DNA of 64,000 bases from CAYFWF01 sp964346815 (GCA_964346815.1 CAYFWF010000068.1:1-64000), one strand, 5' to 3'. Positions 7,381-15,963 are shown, counted from the first letter of the stretch. Program-made: numbers and translations. The notes: generated by a model not told the origin, from the sequence alone.

Positions 7381-9997
7381 GAAGAATGAGGCTGTTAATT
7401 TTCAAATTCCGAAAATCGCCGGATTTATTCTGAAGGCTCTAATTCCGGCCAATGATTTTGAATACACGATCGGTGTCTACGAGCAGTCCTACTTGGACAT
7501 TAAAAGGCATAAGGGAAACCTTTCTGCATATCTCTGGTTGTTCTTACAGCTTTGTCTGGCTGTCCCTATATTTCTGAAAATGAAATGTGCTGGAAGAACG
7601 GTGATAGTCAAGAATTACTTAAAAGTTGCCCTCCGGACCATATATCGAGCGAAATTGTATTCGTTTATAAATATCATCGGGCTGATGATCGGTTTTGTAT
7701 GCTGCATTTTAACATTCCTTTATATCCAATATGAATTGAGCTACGATAAGTACCATAAAAACGCCGATCTCATATACCGAGTGTTGGAAGAACATTCAGC
7801 ACATCGAGGACAAGGGATAGAATTATCCAATAGTAATTACTATCCCCTCGCAGACGCACTGAAAGACAACTTTCCTGAGGTAGACAATGCTGCTAGAATC
7901 ATCAGAATTTCCGGTTTTGCAAATCAAAATGGCAGTTTCATTTCAGAAGACGATTTTTTCTTCACGGACCCGGAATTCTTAGAGATGTTTTCCTTTCCTC
8001 TCATTTCTGGAGACTCTAAATCCGCCCTGAAGGAGCCGTTTTCTGTGGTGATAACCCAGGAGATGGCCGAAAAATATTTCGACAGAGAAAATCCAATAGG
8101 TCACACACTCAGTTTTAAAGAAGGAAGTAAAGCATATGATTTGAAAATTACAGGCGTTTTGAAGAACATACCGAAAAATTCTCATTTCACTTTCGATTTC
8201 CTTGTTTCACTTAATTCTTTTATCAGCGCATCGGGCGAAAATGCATTTAGCTGGAAAAGCAACGACTGGTTCGCAACATACCTACAACTAAAAAATAATA
8301 AGGATTTGGAAGAATTGGAAAAAAAGTTTAATGCCTTATATCAGATCCACGTAAAAGGCGAGAGAATTCATCTTCAGCCGCTAACAAGCATTCATCTCGG
8401 AGGCAATTATGCAGCTGAGATTGAGACAAACACAACAAGTCAATATTTATTTTTGTTTTCTACTATTGCTGTTTTTGTGATGTTTATTGCCTGTTTCAAC
8501 TATATCAATCTGTCAATCGCTTGTTATGGAAAACGTTCGAAAGAAATCGGAATAAGAAAGGTCATTGGTGCGGGCAAGAAGGACCTCATAAAGCAGATCC
8601 TATGTGAATCGTTTCTATTTTCATTTATTTCTTTATTAATCTCGATCCTGTTGGTAATGTTATTTCTCCCAGAATTCAATTTCTTGATAAATCGGGAGAT
8701 TGATCTAAAGTTTTTAAATATTGGCATTTTAATATTGGGTGTCATAATCCTTGTTTTAATTGTTACGGCAGTTTCGGGAAGTTATCCTGCCTTGTGCCTT
8801 TCTTCTTTTAACCCTATAAAAGTATTGAAAAGCCATCAGAATATCAGTTTAAAAAGATTCGGTATCTTCGGGAACGTTCTTGTAACTCTTCAATTCACCG
8901 TTTCGATTGCCTTGATCATCTGTACTATTTTTGTTACCAAACAAATTCAGTACATTCAAAAAAAACAATTAGATCATAATGATGAGCAGATAATTTATTA
9001 TATGATGAGGGGGACATTGCATGACCAGTATGAGTCTTTCAATAATGAATTGAGGAAAAACGCAAATATTCTGAATGTATCGATTTCTTCTGGCATTCCA
9101 ATGTCCGTTTCTTCCGGATCACCGATGGCGTACCCAATCGGTGGCCACTTGGATTGGGAAGGGAAAAAATCCAATTATCGCATTAATCTGTATGGATATT
9201 CAGTCGAGTACGAATATTTAAGAACTTTTAATCTGGAAATGTCTGAAGGGAGGTTTTTTTCAAAAGAATATGCTTCTGATAAATACAATTTCATATTAAA
9301 CGTGTCTGCAATAAAAGCGATGGACATCCAATCACCGATAGGAAAAATGTTTAATATGAGAGGAAAAGAGGGCCAAATCGTGGGGGTCGTCAAAGATTTT
9401 CATTATCAATCTCTCCATCAAAAGATTGAACCCTTGATCCTGCACATAGAGCCATCGTGGTATCGGTTTATCATTATCAAGCTCAGGTCCGATAATCTTT
9501 CTGAGACAATTGAATTTGTGAAAAAGACACATTCAAAATTTAATCCATACTACCAATTTGAATATTCTTTTTTTGATGACCACGTTAAAAAGTTTTACAG
9601 GCCAGAAAAAGTACTTAGCAAGGTATTTAATTACTTTTCTTCCCTCGCAATATTTATAGCCTGCCTCGGGATTTTGGGTTTAGCCGTTTATGCTGTGGAA
9701 AGCCGGAGAAAAGAGATTGGAATACGAAAAGTATTGGGTGCTTCTGTAACAGGGATAGCAATAATGCTTTCAAAAGGCTATACAAGGTGGATTCTTGCTG
9801 CAAATTTTATAAGCTGGCCTATTGCTTATTATGCTATGCACAAGTGGCTTCAGAGTTTTGCTTATCGAGTAGATCTGGGAATCAGAATTTTCATTCTCTC
9901 TGGATTGGCTGCTGTATGCATCGCTCTTTTAACTGTGGGGTATCAGGCAATAAAAGCGGCGACTGCCAATCCAGTCGATTCGCTGCGGTATGAGTGA
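7370..9997 (+). CDS. FtsX/MacB-like permease with N-terminal prefix domain
   Basis: 875 residues, about 75 longer at the N-terminus than the other two permeases here. The extra segment (residues 1-78, including FEYTIGVYEQSYLDIKRHKG and a hydrophobic stretch) is the permease-prefix domain often found when the gene is coupled to padR. From residue 79 (VKNYLKVALRTI) the layout is the standard one: a first membrane helix, a periplasmic core, FtsX-like helices with EIGIRKVIGA, a second periplasmic core, and a terminal FtsX block with EIGIRKVLGA and the end ANPVDSLRYE. It overlaps the PadR-like gene. No ATPase is nearby. tRNA-Gln tail repeats flank the pair, and its AT-richer sequence suggests acquisition as a unit. 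Confidence 0.9.
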   Translation: MKNKKNEAVNFQIPKIAGFILKALIPANDFEYTIGVYEQSYLDIKRHKGNLSAYLWLFLQLCLAVPIFLKMKCAGRTVIVKNYLKVALRTIYRAKLYSFINIIGLMIGFVCCILTFLYIQYELSYDKYHKNADLIYRVLEEHSAHRGQGIELSNSNYYPLADALKDNFPEVDNAARIIRISGFANQNGSFISEDDFFFTDPEFLEMFSFPLISGDSKSALKEPFSVVITQEMAEKYFDRENPIGHTLSFKEGSKAYDLKITGVLKNIPKNSHFTFDFLVSLNSFISASGENAFSWKSNDWFATYLQLKNNKDLEELEKKFNALYQIHVKGERIHLQPLTSIHLGGNYAAEIETNTTSQYLFLFSTIAVFVMFIACFNYINLSIACYGKRSKEIGIRKVIGAGKKDLIKQILCESFLFSFISLLISILLVMLFLPEFNFLINREIDLKFLNIGILILGVIILVLIVTAVSGSYPALCLSSFNPIKVLKSHQNISLKRFGIFGNVLVTLQFTVSIALIICTIFVTKQIQYIQKKQLDHNDEQIIYYMMRGTLHDQYESFNNELRKNANILNVSISSGIPMSVSSGSPMAYPIGGHLDWEGKKSNYRINLYGYSVEYEYLRTFNLEMSEGRFFSKEYASDKYNFILNVSAIKAMDIQSPIGKMFNMRGKEGQIVGVVKDFHYQSLHQKIEPLILHIEPSWYRFIIIKLRSDNLSETIEFVKKTHSKFNPYYQFEYSFFDDHVKKFYRPEKVLSKVFNYFSSLAIFIACLGILGLAVYAVESRRKEIGIRKVLGASVTGIAIMLSKGYTRWILAANFISWPIAYYAMHKWLQSFAYRVDLGIRIFILSGLAAVCIALLTVGYQAIKAATANPVDSLRYE

Positions 9998-10216
9998 ACA
10001 GTCGATTTTTCAATGAACGAAGAAATCTCCTTTTTATGATTTTGAGTCCATTTTGTCCCGCGAAGTCGTCAAGACAGGCTTGTGTCCATTTTGTGTCCAT
10101 TCTAGGGCAAAAAATACGAAAAAATAGCAAAACAAACGAAACTAAACGAAAAGATAAAATTTCTTTTTTTCAATTATTTAGCGAACAACTGCTTGATATT
10201 AAATAACTTACAAAAA
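9998..10216. other. Gene-free stretch after the PadR/permease pair
   Basis: No credible gene on the + strand. The minus strand carries a short frame with MDTKWTQA near 10080, resembling the last residues of some tyrosine recombinases, and AAACGAAACTAAACG, which is also found near 339. I read it as the eroded end of an integrative element. Confidence 0.35.
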
Positions 10217-10247
10217 CATGGGGGCACGAATCCCTGCTTCCCAGCCA
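10217..10247 (+). tRNA. tRNA-Gln(CTG) tail, copy 2 (short att-like repeat)
   Basis: Only the T-arm 3' side and acceptor strand remain. CGAATCCCTGCTTCCCAGCCA at 10227-10247 is identical to 6641-6661. The upstream bases diverge (GGGGGCA instead of GGGGTT). It forms a 21-base direct repeat with the tail at 6609, bracketing about 3.6 kb that includes the PadR/permease pair. Confidence 0.6.
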
Positions 10248-10369
10248 GCCTGATATTTCCGTTTTCCCCTGGAATTCCCCAGCTTTGTCTTTCAACCGTG
10301 TTACCATAGCTTCAGCGCTAGTCAACAGAATTTGTCACGTATTTGTCACATGAGGAAATTCCTATATTA
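10248..10369. repeat. Spacer module D between tRNA tails
   Basis: It contains TCTTTCAACCGTGTTACCATAG, then CTTCAGCGCTAGTCA, then TTTGTCACGTATTTGTCACATG before the tRNA-Val tail. This matches the word order of modules B and C most clearly (TCTTTCAACC, TTACCATAG, TTCAGC, doubled GTCAC). Confidence 0.5.
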
Positions 10370-10421
10370 GAGCACCAGTGTCACAAGCCGGATGTCACTG
10401 GTTCGAATCTAATCCCGCACA
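10370..10421 (+). tRNA. Degraded tRNA-Val(CAC)-like 3'-half fragment
   Basis: Loop GTCACAA gives anticodon CAC between imperfect stem strands CCAGT and GCCGG, followed by a T-loop GGTTCGAATC and TCCCGCACA. Stem pairing is poor and the 5' half is missing, so this is a scar rather than a gene. The identity of the amino acid is tentative. Confidence 0.45.
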
Positions 10422-10529
10422 CGACAAGGGAATATAACAGGACGATCATGGATGTCAAAGAACATTACAGCTTGTCTTATTTATGGTTCTTACCTATAAT
10501 CGAAAAACAAAACCTGCCATATACTGGTA

Positions 10530-11120
10530 ATGAGTATAAATTCAGAATGTGACGAGAAACTCATTGGCAAAATTGCCGAAAAGGATAATGACGCCTTTGT
10601 CGAGTTCGTGCGGCGTTACCAATCTAGAATTGTCAACTTCTGTTTCAAGCTGACAGGTGACCGGGAAAGTGCCGAGGAAGCAGCTCAGGAGGTATTTCTC
10701 CAGGTCTATCGTGGGGCCCATCAGTTCAGAGGCTTGAGTAAAGTTTCAACCTGGGTATACAGAATCGCCGTCAATCGGTCCCTGAACATCTGCAGAAAGG
10801 TCAAGCGTCAGGAGTGGCTGGGAAATTTCAAGTCTCTTTTAAAAAACAGCATCCCCGGATCGGACGAATTCTCCGCACCCCAACAATATTCACCCGATGA
10901 GATTCTCGAACATAAGCAGGAAAGGGAATTCCTGAAAAAAGCACTCAATTCTCTGCCTGAAAACCAAAAAATCGCATTTTTTCTTCGTCACGTTGAAGGA
11001 CTCTCCTACCAAGAGATCGCCGAAATTCTCAATACTTCAGTCGCATCTGTCGAATCCCGTATCCATAGGGCAAAAGAAAGGCTCCGCAAAAAACTGCTGT
11101 CCCGGTTGAGAAACTGCTGA
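10530..11120 (+). CDS. ECF-type RNA polymerase sigma factor
   Basis: 196 residues, typical of extracytoplasmic-function sigma factors. The region-2 domain is at about 22-90 (FVEFVRRYQSRIVNFCFKL, EEAAQEVFLQVYRG, VSTWVYRIAVNR). A linker follows, then the region-4 helix-turn-helix at about 130-185 (LPENQKIAFFLRHVEGLSYQ, then SVASVESRIHRAKERL). It is followed 65 bases downstream by an anti-sigma gene and two Spy-like periplasmic genes. The whole set looks like an envelope- or metal-stress regulon, with this factor directing the operon. The ribosome site before the ATG is weak. Confidence 0.9.
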   Translation: MSINSECDEKLIGKIAEKDNDAFVEFVRRYQSRIVNFCFKLTGDRESAEEAAQEVFLQVYRGAHQFRGLSKVSTWVYRIAVNRSLNICRKVKRQEWLGNFKSLLKNSIPGSDEFSAPQQYSPDEILEHKQEREFLKKALNSLPENQKIAFFLRHVEGLSYQEIAEILNTSVASVESRIHRAKERLRKKLLSRLRNC

Positions 11121-11185
11121 TTTTCTAAAAAAATTGTGCAAGTTTTTTCAGGAATCATTGTCTATAGAAGTGGAGCCCAAAAAAG

Positions 11186-11698
11186 ATGAAGAGAAGTGAT
11201 AAATGTCGAGATATTGAAAAACGCGTTTTCGAAATCGTAGAGACAAAATCTGCGCTTCCTTATTGGAAAAACTCGGAGGATCATCTTAGTGAATGTTCTA
11301 AATGTAGACGCTTGGTCGAGGATTTCGCACGGCAATGGCAAACACTCACATCTCCTAATGAAATCCAACCTTCTCCATCTTTTCTTTCCAGAGTCCTAAG
11401 CCAGATCCAAGAGTCCGATACATACGACCGAAGCATGAAACCCTCCCGGGCCATCTGGCGGCCGGTGTTTCGCATTGTTACCTTAACAGCGCTGATCGTT
11501 CTAGGAGTCCTGACCGGGACCTATCTGGGCCATCGGCCTTCTTCTGCATCTTTCAGGGCTAATTCCGAAAAGCCTTACGGAGACGCAACCCGGCAATATA
11601 CAAAGCAATATTTTGGGGGATTTGAAGAATTCCCCAGAGGTTCGGTTGGGGAGGCTTACGCGACTATCATCCTTCAAGAAAAGGAAAAAAAGCCATGA
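11186..11698 (+). CDS. Zinc-finger anti-sigma factor
   Basis: 170 residues. The N-terminal cytoplasmic domain has the HxxxCxxC signature of zinc-binding anti-sigma domains (HLSECSKC at about 32-39). One membrane segment at about 95-115 (IVTLTALIVLGVLTGTYLG) precedes a periplasmic tail of about 55 residues. Its position directly after the sigma gene supports membrane sequestration of that factor. Its last bases overlap the ATG of the next gene (11695), so translation is coupled. Confidence 0.85.
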   Translation: MKRSDKCRDIEKRVFEIVETKSALPYWKNSEDHLSECSKCRRLVEDFARQWQTLTSPNEIQPSPSFLSRVLSQIQESDTYDRSMKPSRAIWRPVFRIVTLTALIVLGVLTGTYLGHRPSSASFRANSEKPYGDATRQYTKQYFGGFEEFPRGSVGEAYATIILQEKEKKP

Positions 11699-12228
11699 AA
11701 AAAAGAATCCTAATGTATGGTTTAATATTTCTTGTTATCATCAACATTTCCTCACTGATCATGCTGGCATACAACCGTCTGCTTAGGGAGGAACCATCAA
11801 TTTACGCTTCGGGCCTCCAAGCATCCCCAGCTTGCCTTCAATCCGAACTCAATCTAACCCCGGATCAGATTCAAAAAATGCATAAACTTCGTGTTTGTTT
11901 TAGTAAAGATGTTGCCAGTCATAGCCAGGAGATACTGGAGAAGAATACATCCATATTTCAGGAATTGAAGAAAGCCAAACCGGACATGGCCAGAATAGAC
12001 TCTTTAATTGACGACATTAGCAGGCTTCAGGCACAAATCCAGAAAAAGACAGTATTGAACCTAATGAAAGATAAATCCGTTTTGAATCCTGAGCAAAGAG
12101 ACTGCTATTTCTCTATTTTTGAAACACACGTCTGCGGCCAGAGGTCGAAACATTCCAGCAAGGAATCGAAGCCTGAATCTTCTGGTTGTTCGAAATCGGA
12201 TGGAAAGACAGAAAATTTAGAAAATTGA
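11695..12228 (+). CDS. Periplasmic Spy/CpxP-ZraP-like heavy-metal-sensor family protein
   Basis: 177 residues with an N-terminal membrane or signal segment (LMYGLIFLVIINISSLIMLA). The mature helical domain shows the family word LNLTPDQIQKMHKL near residue 60 and a coiled-coil-like stretch to about 140. It ends in a Ser/Lys-rich tail with two Cys. CnrX, ZraP and CpxP relatives act as periplasmic sensors or chaperones that modulate an anti-sigma or kinase system, which fits the overlapping anti-sigma gene. Whether it binds metal cannot be told; few ligand residues are visible compared with the next gene. Confidence 0.75.
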   Translation: MKKRILMYGLIFLVIINISSLIMLAYNRLLREEPSIYASGLQASPACLQSELNLTPDQIQKMHKLRVCFSKDVASHSQEILEKNTSIFQELKKAKPDMARIDSLIDDISRLQAQIQKKTVLNLMKDKSVLNPEQRDCYFSIFETHVCGQRSKHSSKESKPESSGCSKSDGKTENLEN

Positions 12229-12274
12229 GTGAATTTAGTGGCCAAAATTCTCAATATTTTATGGAGGTAACATA

Positions 12275-12841
12275 ATGAAGAAATTCTCGATTATTTTCTC
12301 GTTCCTGGCCATGATCGTGTTCATGGCGGCTTATCCAGGGCTTGCCCAGAAAGCCCCTGAACAGAAATCCATGCATCAGGGGATGATGGGATGCAAACAG
12401 CTCAACCTGAGTCCTGAACAGCAGGAGAAGATGCAAAAACTTTGCATCGACTTCCAGAAGGAAATGCTGACGTTGCGGACAGATGTTCAGACCAAAATGC
12501 TTGACCTGAAGAAGCTCATCCTGGAGAAGGCCGACACAAACGCTATTAATGATGCCATTGACGCCATAGCCAAGGCAAGAGCCGAGATTCAGAAAAAGGC
12601 CTTCGCCCACCACCAGGAGATAGTTAGACTACTAACGGATGAGCAGAAAAAGATCTTTGACCAGATGGGATGCGGCATGGGAATGCACGGCATGGGATGT
12701 GGCATGGAAATGAGGGGCAAAGTTTGCGGCCAGGAGGGCAGCCATTGCGAGAATGCTCATGGATGCAGCTACTGCTGTGGAAAAGGCGGAAAGAAACACT
12801 GTGTAAAAGAGCAAGCGAACTGCAAAGAGCACTGCTGCTGA
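12275..12841 (+). CDS. Spy-like periplasmic protein with Met/Cys/His-rich metal-binding tail
   Basis: 188 residues. A signal peptide covers residues 1-25 (ending YPGLAQ). A helical Spy-type core follows (LNLSPEQQEKMQKLC; LTDEQKKIFDQM), similar to the protein encoded just upstream. The last 58 residues are unusual, with eleven Cys, six Met clustered in MGCGMGMHGMGCGMEM, and several His and Lys, ending KEHCC. Such a tail would bind soft metals (Cu, Ag, Hg, Cd). GGAGG precedes the ATG. As the last gene of the ECF-sigma operon it is a candidate metal scavenger or sensor output. Confidence 0.8.
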   Translation: MKKFSIIFSFLAMIVFMAAYPGLAQKAPEQKSMHQGMMGCKQLNLSPEQQEKMQKLCIDFQKEMLTLRTDVQTKMLDLKKLILEKADTNAINDAIDAIAKARAEIQKKAFAHHQEIVRLLTDEQKKIFDQMGCGMGMHGMGCGMEMRGKVCGQEGSHCENAHGCSYCCGKGGKKHCVKEQANCKEHCC

Positions 12842-13056
12842 TTCTAGGGATTGTCCTGAAGAAAAGAACATCAATGGAATCATCAATCTGAGAAATAAAC
12901 CTGTACCTCAAATGAGGCACGGCCTTCTCTCTTTCTTGAGTTTATTCCTTTTGTGCCTTCAATCAGGCGCAATAAAAACAGAAAAATTTGCCATTTTTTA
13001 GCATTTAAGGTTTCCGTCTCTAATACTTATTCTTTGTTTCACTCATGATTTTCTAC
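12842..13056. other. Intergenic stretch after the sigma operon
   Basis: No gene is seen. Short hairpins occur: CCTCA-AA-TGAGG at 12906-12917, and TTGTGCC/GGCGCAA near 12950-12972 flanked by A/T-rich runs. The latter is a weak candidate terminator for the sigma-factor operon. Confidence 0.3.
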
Positions 13057-13131
13057 AACCTCAGGAAGGACGCTGACTCTGGTATTGCTGAAGTTGAGGA
13101 TGCAGAGAAAGGACTGGTTTCCCTCAGGTAA
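13057..13131 (+). pseudogene. C-terminal remnant of a TPR-family gene, copy 3
   Basis: 24 codons plus TAA read NLRKDADSGIAEVEDAEKGL, then VSLR. It is the same terminal segment as the copies at 3881 and 6012 but with the key Trp changed to Arg and the end altered. It is followed by ACGACAAAAAA-type text similar to that after the other copies. Confidence 0.55.
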
Positions 13132-13232
13132 TCTCTCAAAAAGCTATGTGCGCCTTAGTACTTCCGTAGACAGTAGACGACAAAAAAATGTGACAAAATC
13201 GTACACACTGTTTTGAACTGATCATGTCGGAA

Positions 13233-13269
13233 AGAGGGTTGAATCTTCGTGATTCAGCCCTCTTTTTTT
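13233..13269 (+). terminator. Rho-independent terminator
   Basis: A 13-base stem, AGAGGGTTGAATC, pairs with GATTCAGCCCTCT around the loop TTCGT and is followed by seven T. One G-T pair. It stands downstream of the TPR remnant and the ECF-sigma operon. It is the clearest intrinsic terminator seen in this window. Confidence 0.8.
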
Positions 13270-13529
13270 GCACTTGTCAGCTACTATCAGCAATAGGGGA
13301 ATTGTTGATGGGAACCAAAATGGTGGGTGCTCTCTCCAGCCGGCGAAAGAAAACCGCTACTTATATATCAGGAAGATTAGCGCATGTAAAGAGCATAAAT
13401 TGACAGGTTGTTTAAAGAATATTAAGATTTTAAAAAGAAGAGGGCACAAGGGTGGGAAAAATTTCTGCTTTCACCAAAAAAGCAGATTTCTTTCCCCGGA
13501 TTTCTATAAATCAAAGAAGGAGGGAAAAA

Positions 13530-14465
13530 ATGAAAAATTTCGTACACAAACTCATTTTTTTGCTTTTTATTTTTGCAGCTATGAATTTTTGCAAAAAAGC
13601 TGAGAAAATCGGGTATCTTGATCAGACTCCCCCAGGCCTGAAACCGGAAAAATTTGCACCAGGAATCATATCGACAGATGAGGATGAACAAAACGGCATA
13701 TTCAGTCCTGACGGAAAAGAATTCTATTTCACAAAAGTCACAAAGAAATTTGAATTTATCCCTTTTAGGATAAAAATAACGAACAACGTATATGGGGAGG
13801 CCGAGGCTTGCGATATTTTTGATGGCTATAAAGGAGGAGAAATCTTTATATCTCCGAATGGGGATAGATTGTTTTTTGTGGCAATTATAAGCCGAAATCC
13901 CCCTAACTCTGACATATTTTGCCAGATAAAAACAGAAGAGGGATGGGGAGAGGCGTTTAATATCGGAAGTCCAGTCAATACAGATGGATGGGAAGGATTC
14001 CCTTCTGTCTCCAGAGATGGAACCCTTTACTTTTATGCCAATAAAGAAGACTCAGTCGGAAATTTTGACCTGTACTGTTCACGGTATGAAAAAGGAAAAT
14101 ATGCGACTCCACAAAATTTGGGTCCTGGAGTCAATACCCAATACAATGAATTCAATCCGGGCATTTCACCGGACGGAAAATACCTCATATTTAACTCCCC
14201 GGACAGACCGGGGAATCTGGGAAAGGGGCATGACTTGTACATCAGTTTCAGAAAAGAAAATGGGACCTGGAGTGAAGCCGTCCACATGGGGAAAGATATC
14301 AATTCTTCAGATAGCGATTACAGCGCTATCGTCACGGCAGATGGAAAGTATATTTTCTTTTCCAGCCGTAGAAATCCGGATAGGAATGCGGATATATACT
14401 GGTTCAACACAGAATACGTGGAAGAATTGAAGATAAAGAGCAAAAACCATCCTCCATCACCTTGA
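13530..14465 (+). CDS. Secreted PD40/TolB-like beta-propeller protein
   Basis: 311 residues from the ATG that follows GAAGGAGGG; an in-frame upstream start at 13452 would add 26 poorly signal-like residues. The N-terminus is a hydrophobic export signal ending near NFCKK, possibly a lipoprotein although the box is not canonical. At least five PD40-type blades are visible (FSPDGKEFYF, ISPNGDRLFF, VSRDGTLYFY, ISPDGKYLIF, VTADGKYIFF). These propellers bind proteins or glycans in the periplasm; no enzymatic domain is attached. The gene stands alone between a terminator and a tRNA tail. Confidence 0.85.
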   Translation: MKNFVHKLIFLLFIFAAMNFCKKAEKIGYLDQTPPGLKPEKFAPGIISTDEDEQNGIFSPDGKEFYFTKVTKKFEFIPFRIKITNNVYGEAEACDIFDGYKGGEIFISPNGDRLFFVAIISRNPPNSDIFCQIKTEEGWGEAFNIGSPVNTDGWEGFPSVSRDGTLYFYANKEDSVGNFDLYCSRYEKGKYATPQNLGPGVNTQYNEFNPGISPDGKYLIFNSPDRPGNLGKGHDLYISFRKENGTWSEAVHMGKDINSSDSDYSAIVTADGKYIFFSSRRNPDRNADIYWFNTEYVEELKIKSKNHPPSP

Positions 14466-14740
14466 GATACAATAGAGTGTAGGTATGTCAGACCCTCCTG
14501 GACACTTTGTGCTATTTTGCAAGGCAGGGATAATTCAAATTTAGGGTGTCCCCCTTTACAAGAAAACACAAATAGACCCGTTTCCCCCCTGGAGGTATTT
14601 CGGTCGAGATACTCTGCTCTTGAATACGTGATACAAAATTTTAGCATTTGAGGGTAAAGGAAGTTCTCTATGGATTTGGCTACGATTATTGGGATTGGAT
14701 ATACACTACCACGCCGCCCGATTGCCCCTCCTTAGCAACG
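14466..14740. other. Gene-free stretch
   Basis: No gene, convincing repeat or terminator is seen between the propeller gene and the tRNA-Arg tail. Confidence 0.3.
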
Positions 14741-14803
14741 TATAACCGACCGTCTGACTGCGAATCAGAAGGCCCCTGGTTTCGAATCCTGCCGGGAATG
14801 CAC
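14741..14803 (+). tRNA. Degraded tRNA-Arg(GCG)-like 3'-half fragment
   Basis: Anticodon stem TCTGA/TCAGA with loop CTGCGAA (anticodon GCG) is followed by a T-loop-like GGTTTCGAATCC with one extra T and a GCCGGG..GCA end. The upstream bases do not fold as a D arm. It is a decayed tail like those at 227-10421. Confidence 0.45.
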
Positions 14804-15084
14804 TTTCCAGCCATAGTAAGGCTGAAGAGAATCAAAGCAGTCCCATTTCTTCTTTATCTTTCCGTTTGACAGCCCCACCGAGAATTTATATGCTATTTCC
14901 GCCAAGCAGGCGGATAATAGCTCATGCGGCGTCCGAAGTGTCTCTTAGTCAATCAAGAAGATGGCCCTGCCAGCGACATCATGAAAATATCGTGCTTTGG
15001 AAAGTGTTTGAATCATTCGACAACATCAACAAGAGGGCTGGAAGCACTAAATTGGCGATCAAGGAAGGCGGATAGATAGATATT

Positions 15085-15963
15085 ATGCCGTTATTAAAAT
15101 CTTTCCTTTACAACATCAAGGAAGCTAAATTCAATCCCCTCAGATTAACTCATAATATGTTCTATATCGCGACAGTTACCTACTTGAGAGTCCTAAAATA
15201 CATCGTGAAAATAAAATCTAAGCGGATTCGGAACTACGTAAGTGAAACGTATCACGGCAAGGTAGTGCGCTTGGATGATGCAACCAAAATTATTACCATC
15301 AACGAAAATATCGAACTCAGAAACCTCGATCAAGTGCTTCCTTACAAACATGCAAAAGACATCATACTTAAAAATCCTCATAACATCGTCGCTTATGAAT
15401 GTGGGTGCCGAGGGCAAAAAAAAGATTCGTGTAAACCGAGCGATGTGTGTATGGTTGTCGGTGAACCTTTCGTCGATTTGGTTCGCATATTTCAACCATT
15501 TCGCTCCCGAAGAATAACACAGGAGGAAGCCATAAGAATCCTCAAAGACGAGGACGACAGGGGACACGTGCACACAGCCTGGTTTAAAACCGCAGTGCTG
15601 GATCGCTTTTATACCATTTGTAATTGCTGCAGCTGCTGCTGTTTAGGGATTAAATTCATGAAAGAACACAAGATGAGAACAGTCCTGCCGTCAGGATATC
15701 GAGCGATTGCCGGAGAGGACTGCACAGGCTGCGGGGAGTGTTCAAAATACTGTCAATTCGATGCCATAGAAATGATCTCTTATTCAGATAACGGCAAAAA
15801 AAGAAATAAGTATAAAGTTTTAGCTGATAAGTGTTTTGGCTGTGGAATATGCGAAACCAAGTGCAAAAAAGAAAACATTTCTCTGATATGTGATCCTGAA
15901 AAAGGAATACCGTTGAATATCGAAGCCTTGGTACGATCAAAAAAAATCAAGAACACTATTTAG
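15085..15963 (+). CDS. Cysteine-rich protein with two C-terminal [4Fe-4S] ferredoxin motifs
   Basis: 292 residues. The C-terminal quarter is a 2[4Fe-4S] ferredoxin domain (CTGCGECSKYC near residue 212, CFGCGICETKC near 251). Upstream are two further Cys groups: YECGCRG...C...C near 110-125 and a dense CNCCSCCC near 180. These could hold an additional cluster or another metal. The N-terminal third is basic with no signal peptide; residues 20-40 are moderately hydrophobic. It is likely a cytoplasmic or membrane-associated electron-transfer protein. I do not recognise the full-length family and no redox partner is adjacent. Confidence 0.75.
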   Translation: MPLLKSFLYNIKEAKFNPLRLTHNMFYIATVTYLRVLKYIVKIKSKRIRNYVSETYHGKVVRLDDATKIITINENIELRNLDQVLPYKHAKDIILKNPHNIVAYECGCRGQKKDSCKPSDVCMVVGEPFVDLVRIFQPFRSRRITQEEAIRILKDEDDRGHVHTAWFKTAVLDRFYTICNCCSCCCLGIKFMKEHKMRTVLPSGYRAIAGEDCTGCGECSKYCQFDAIEMISYSDNGKKRNKYKVLADKCFGCGICETKCKKENISLICDPEKGIPLNIEALVRSKKIKNTI

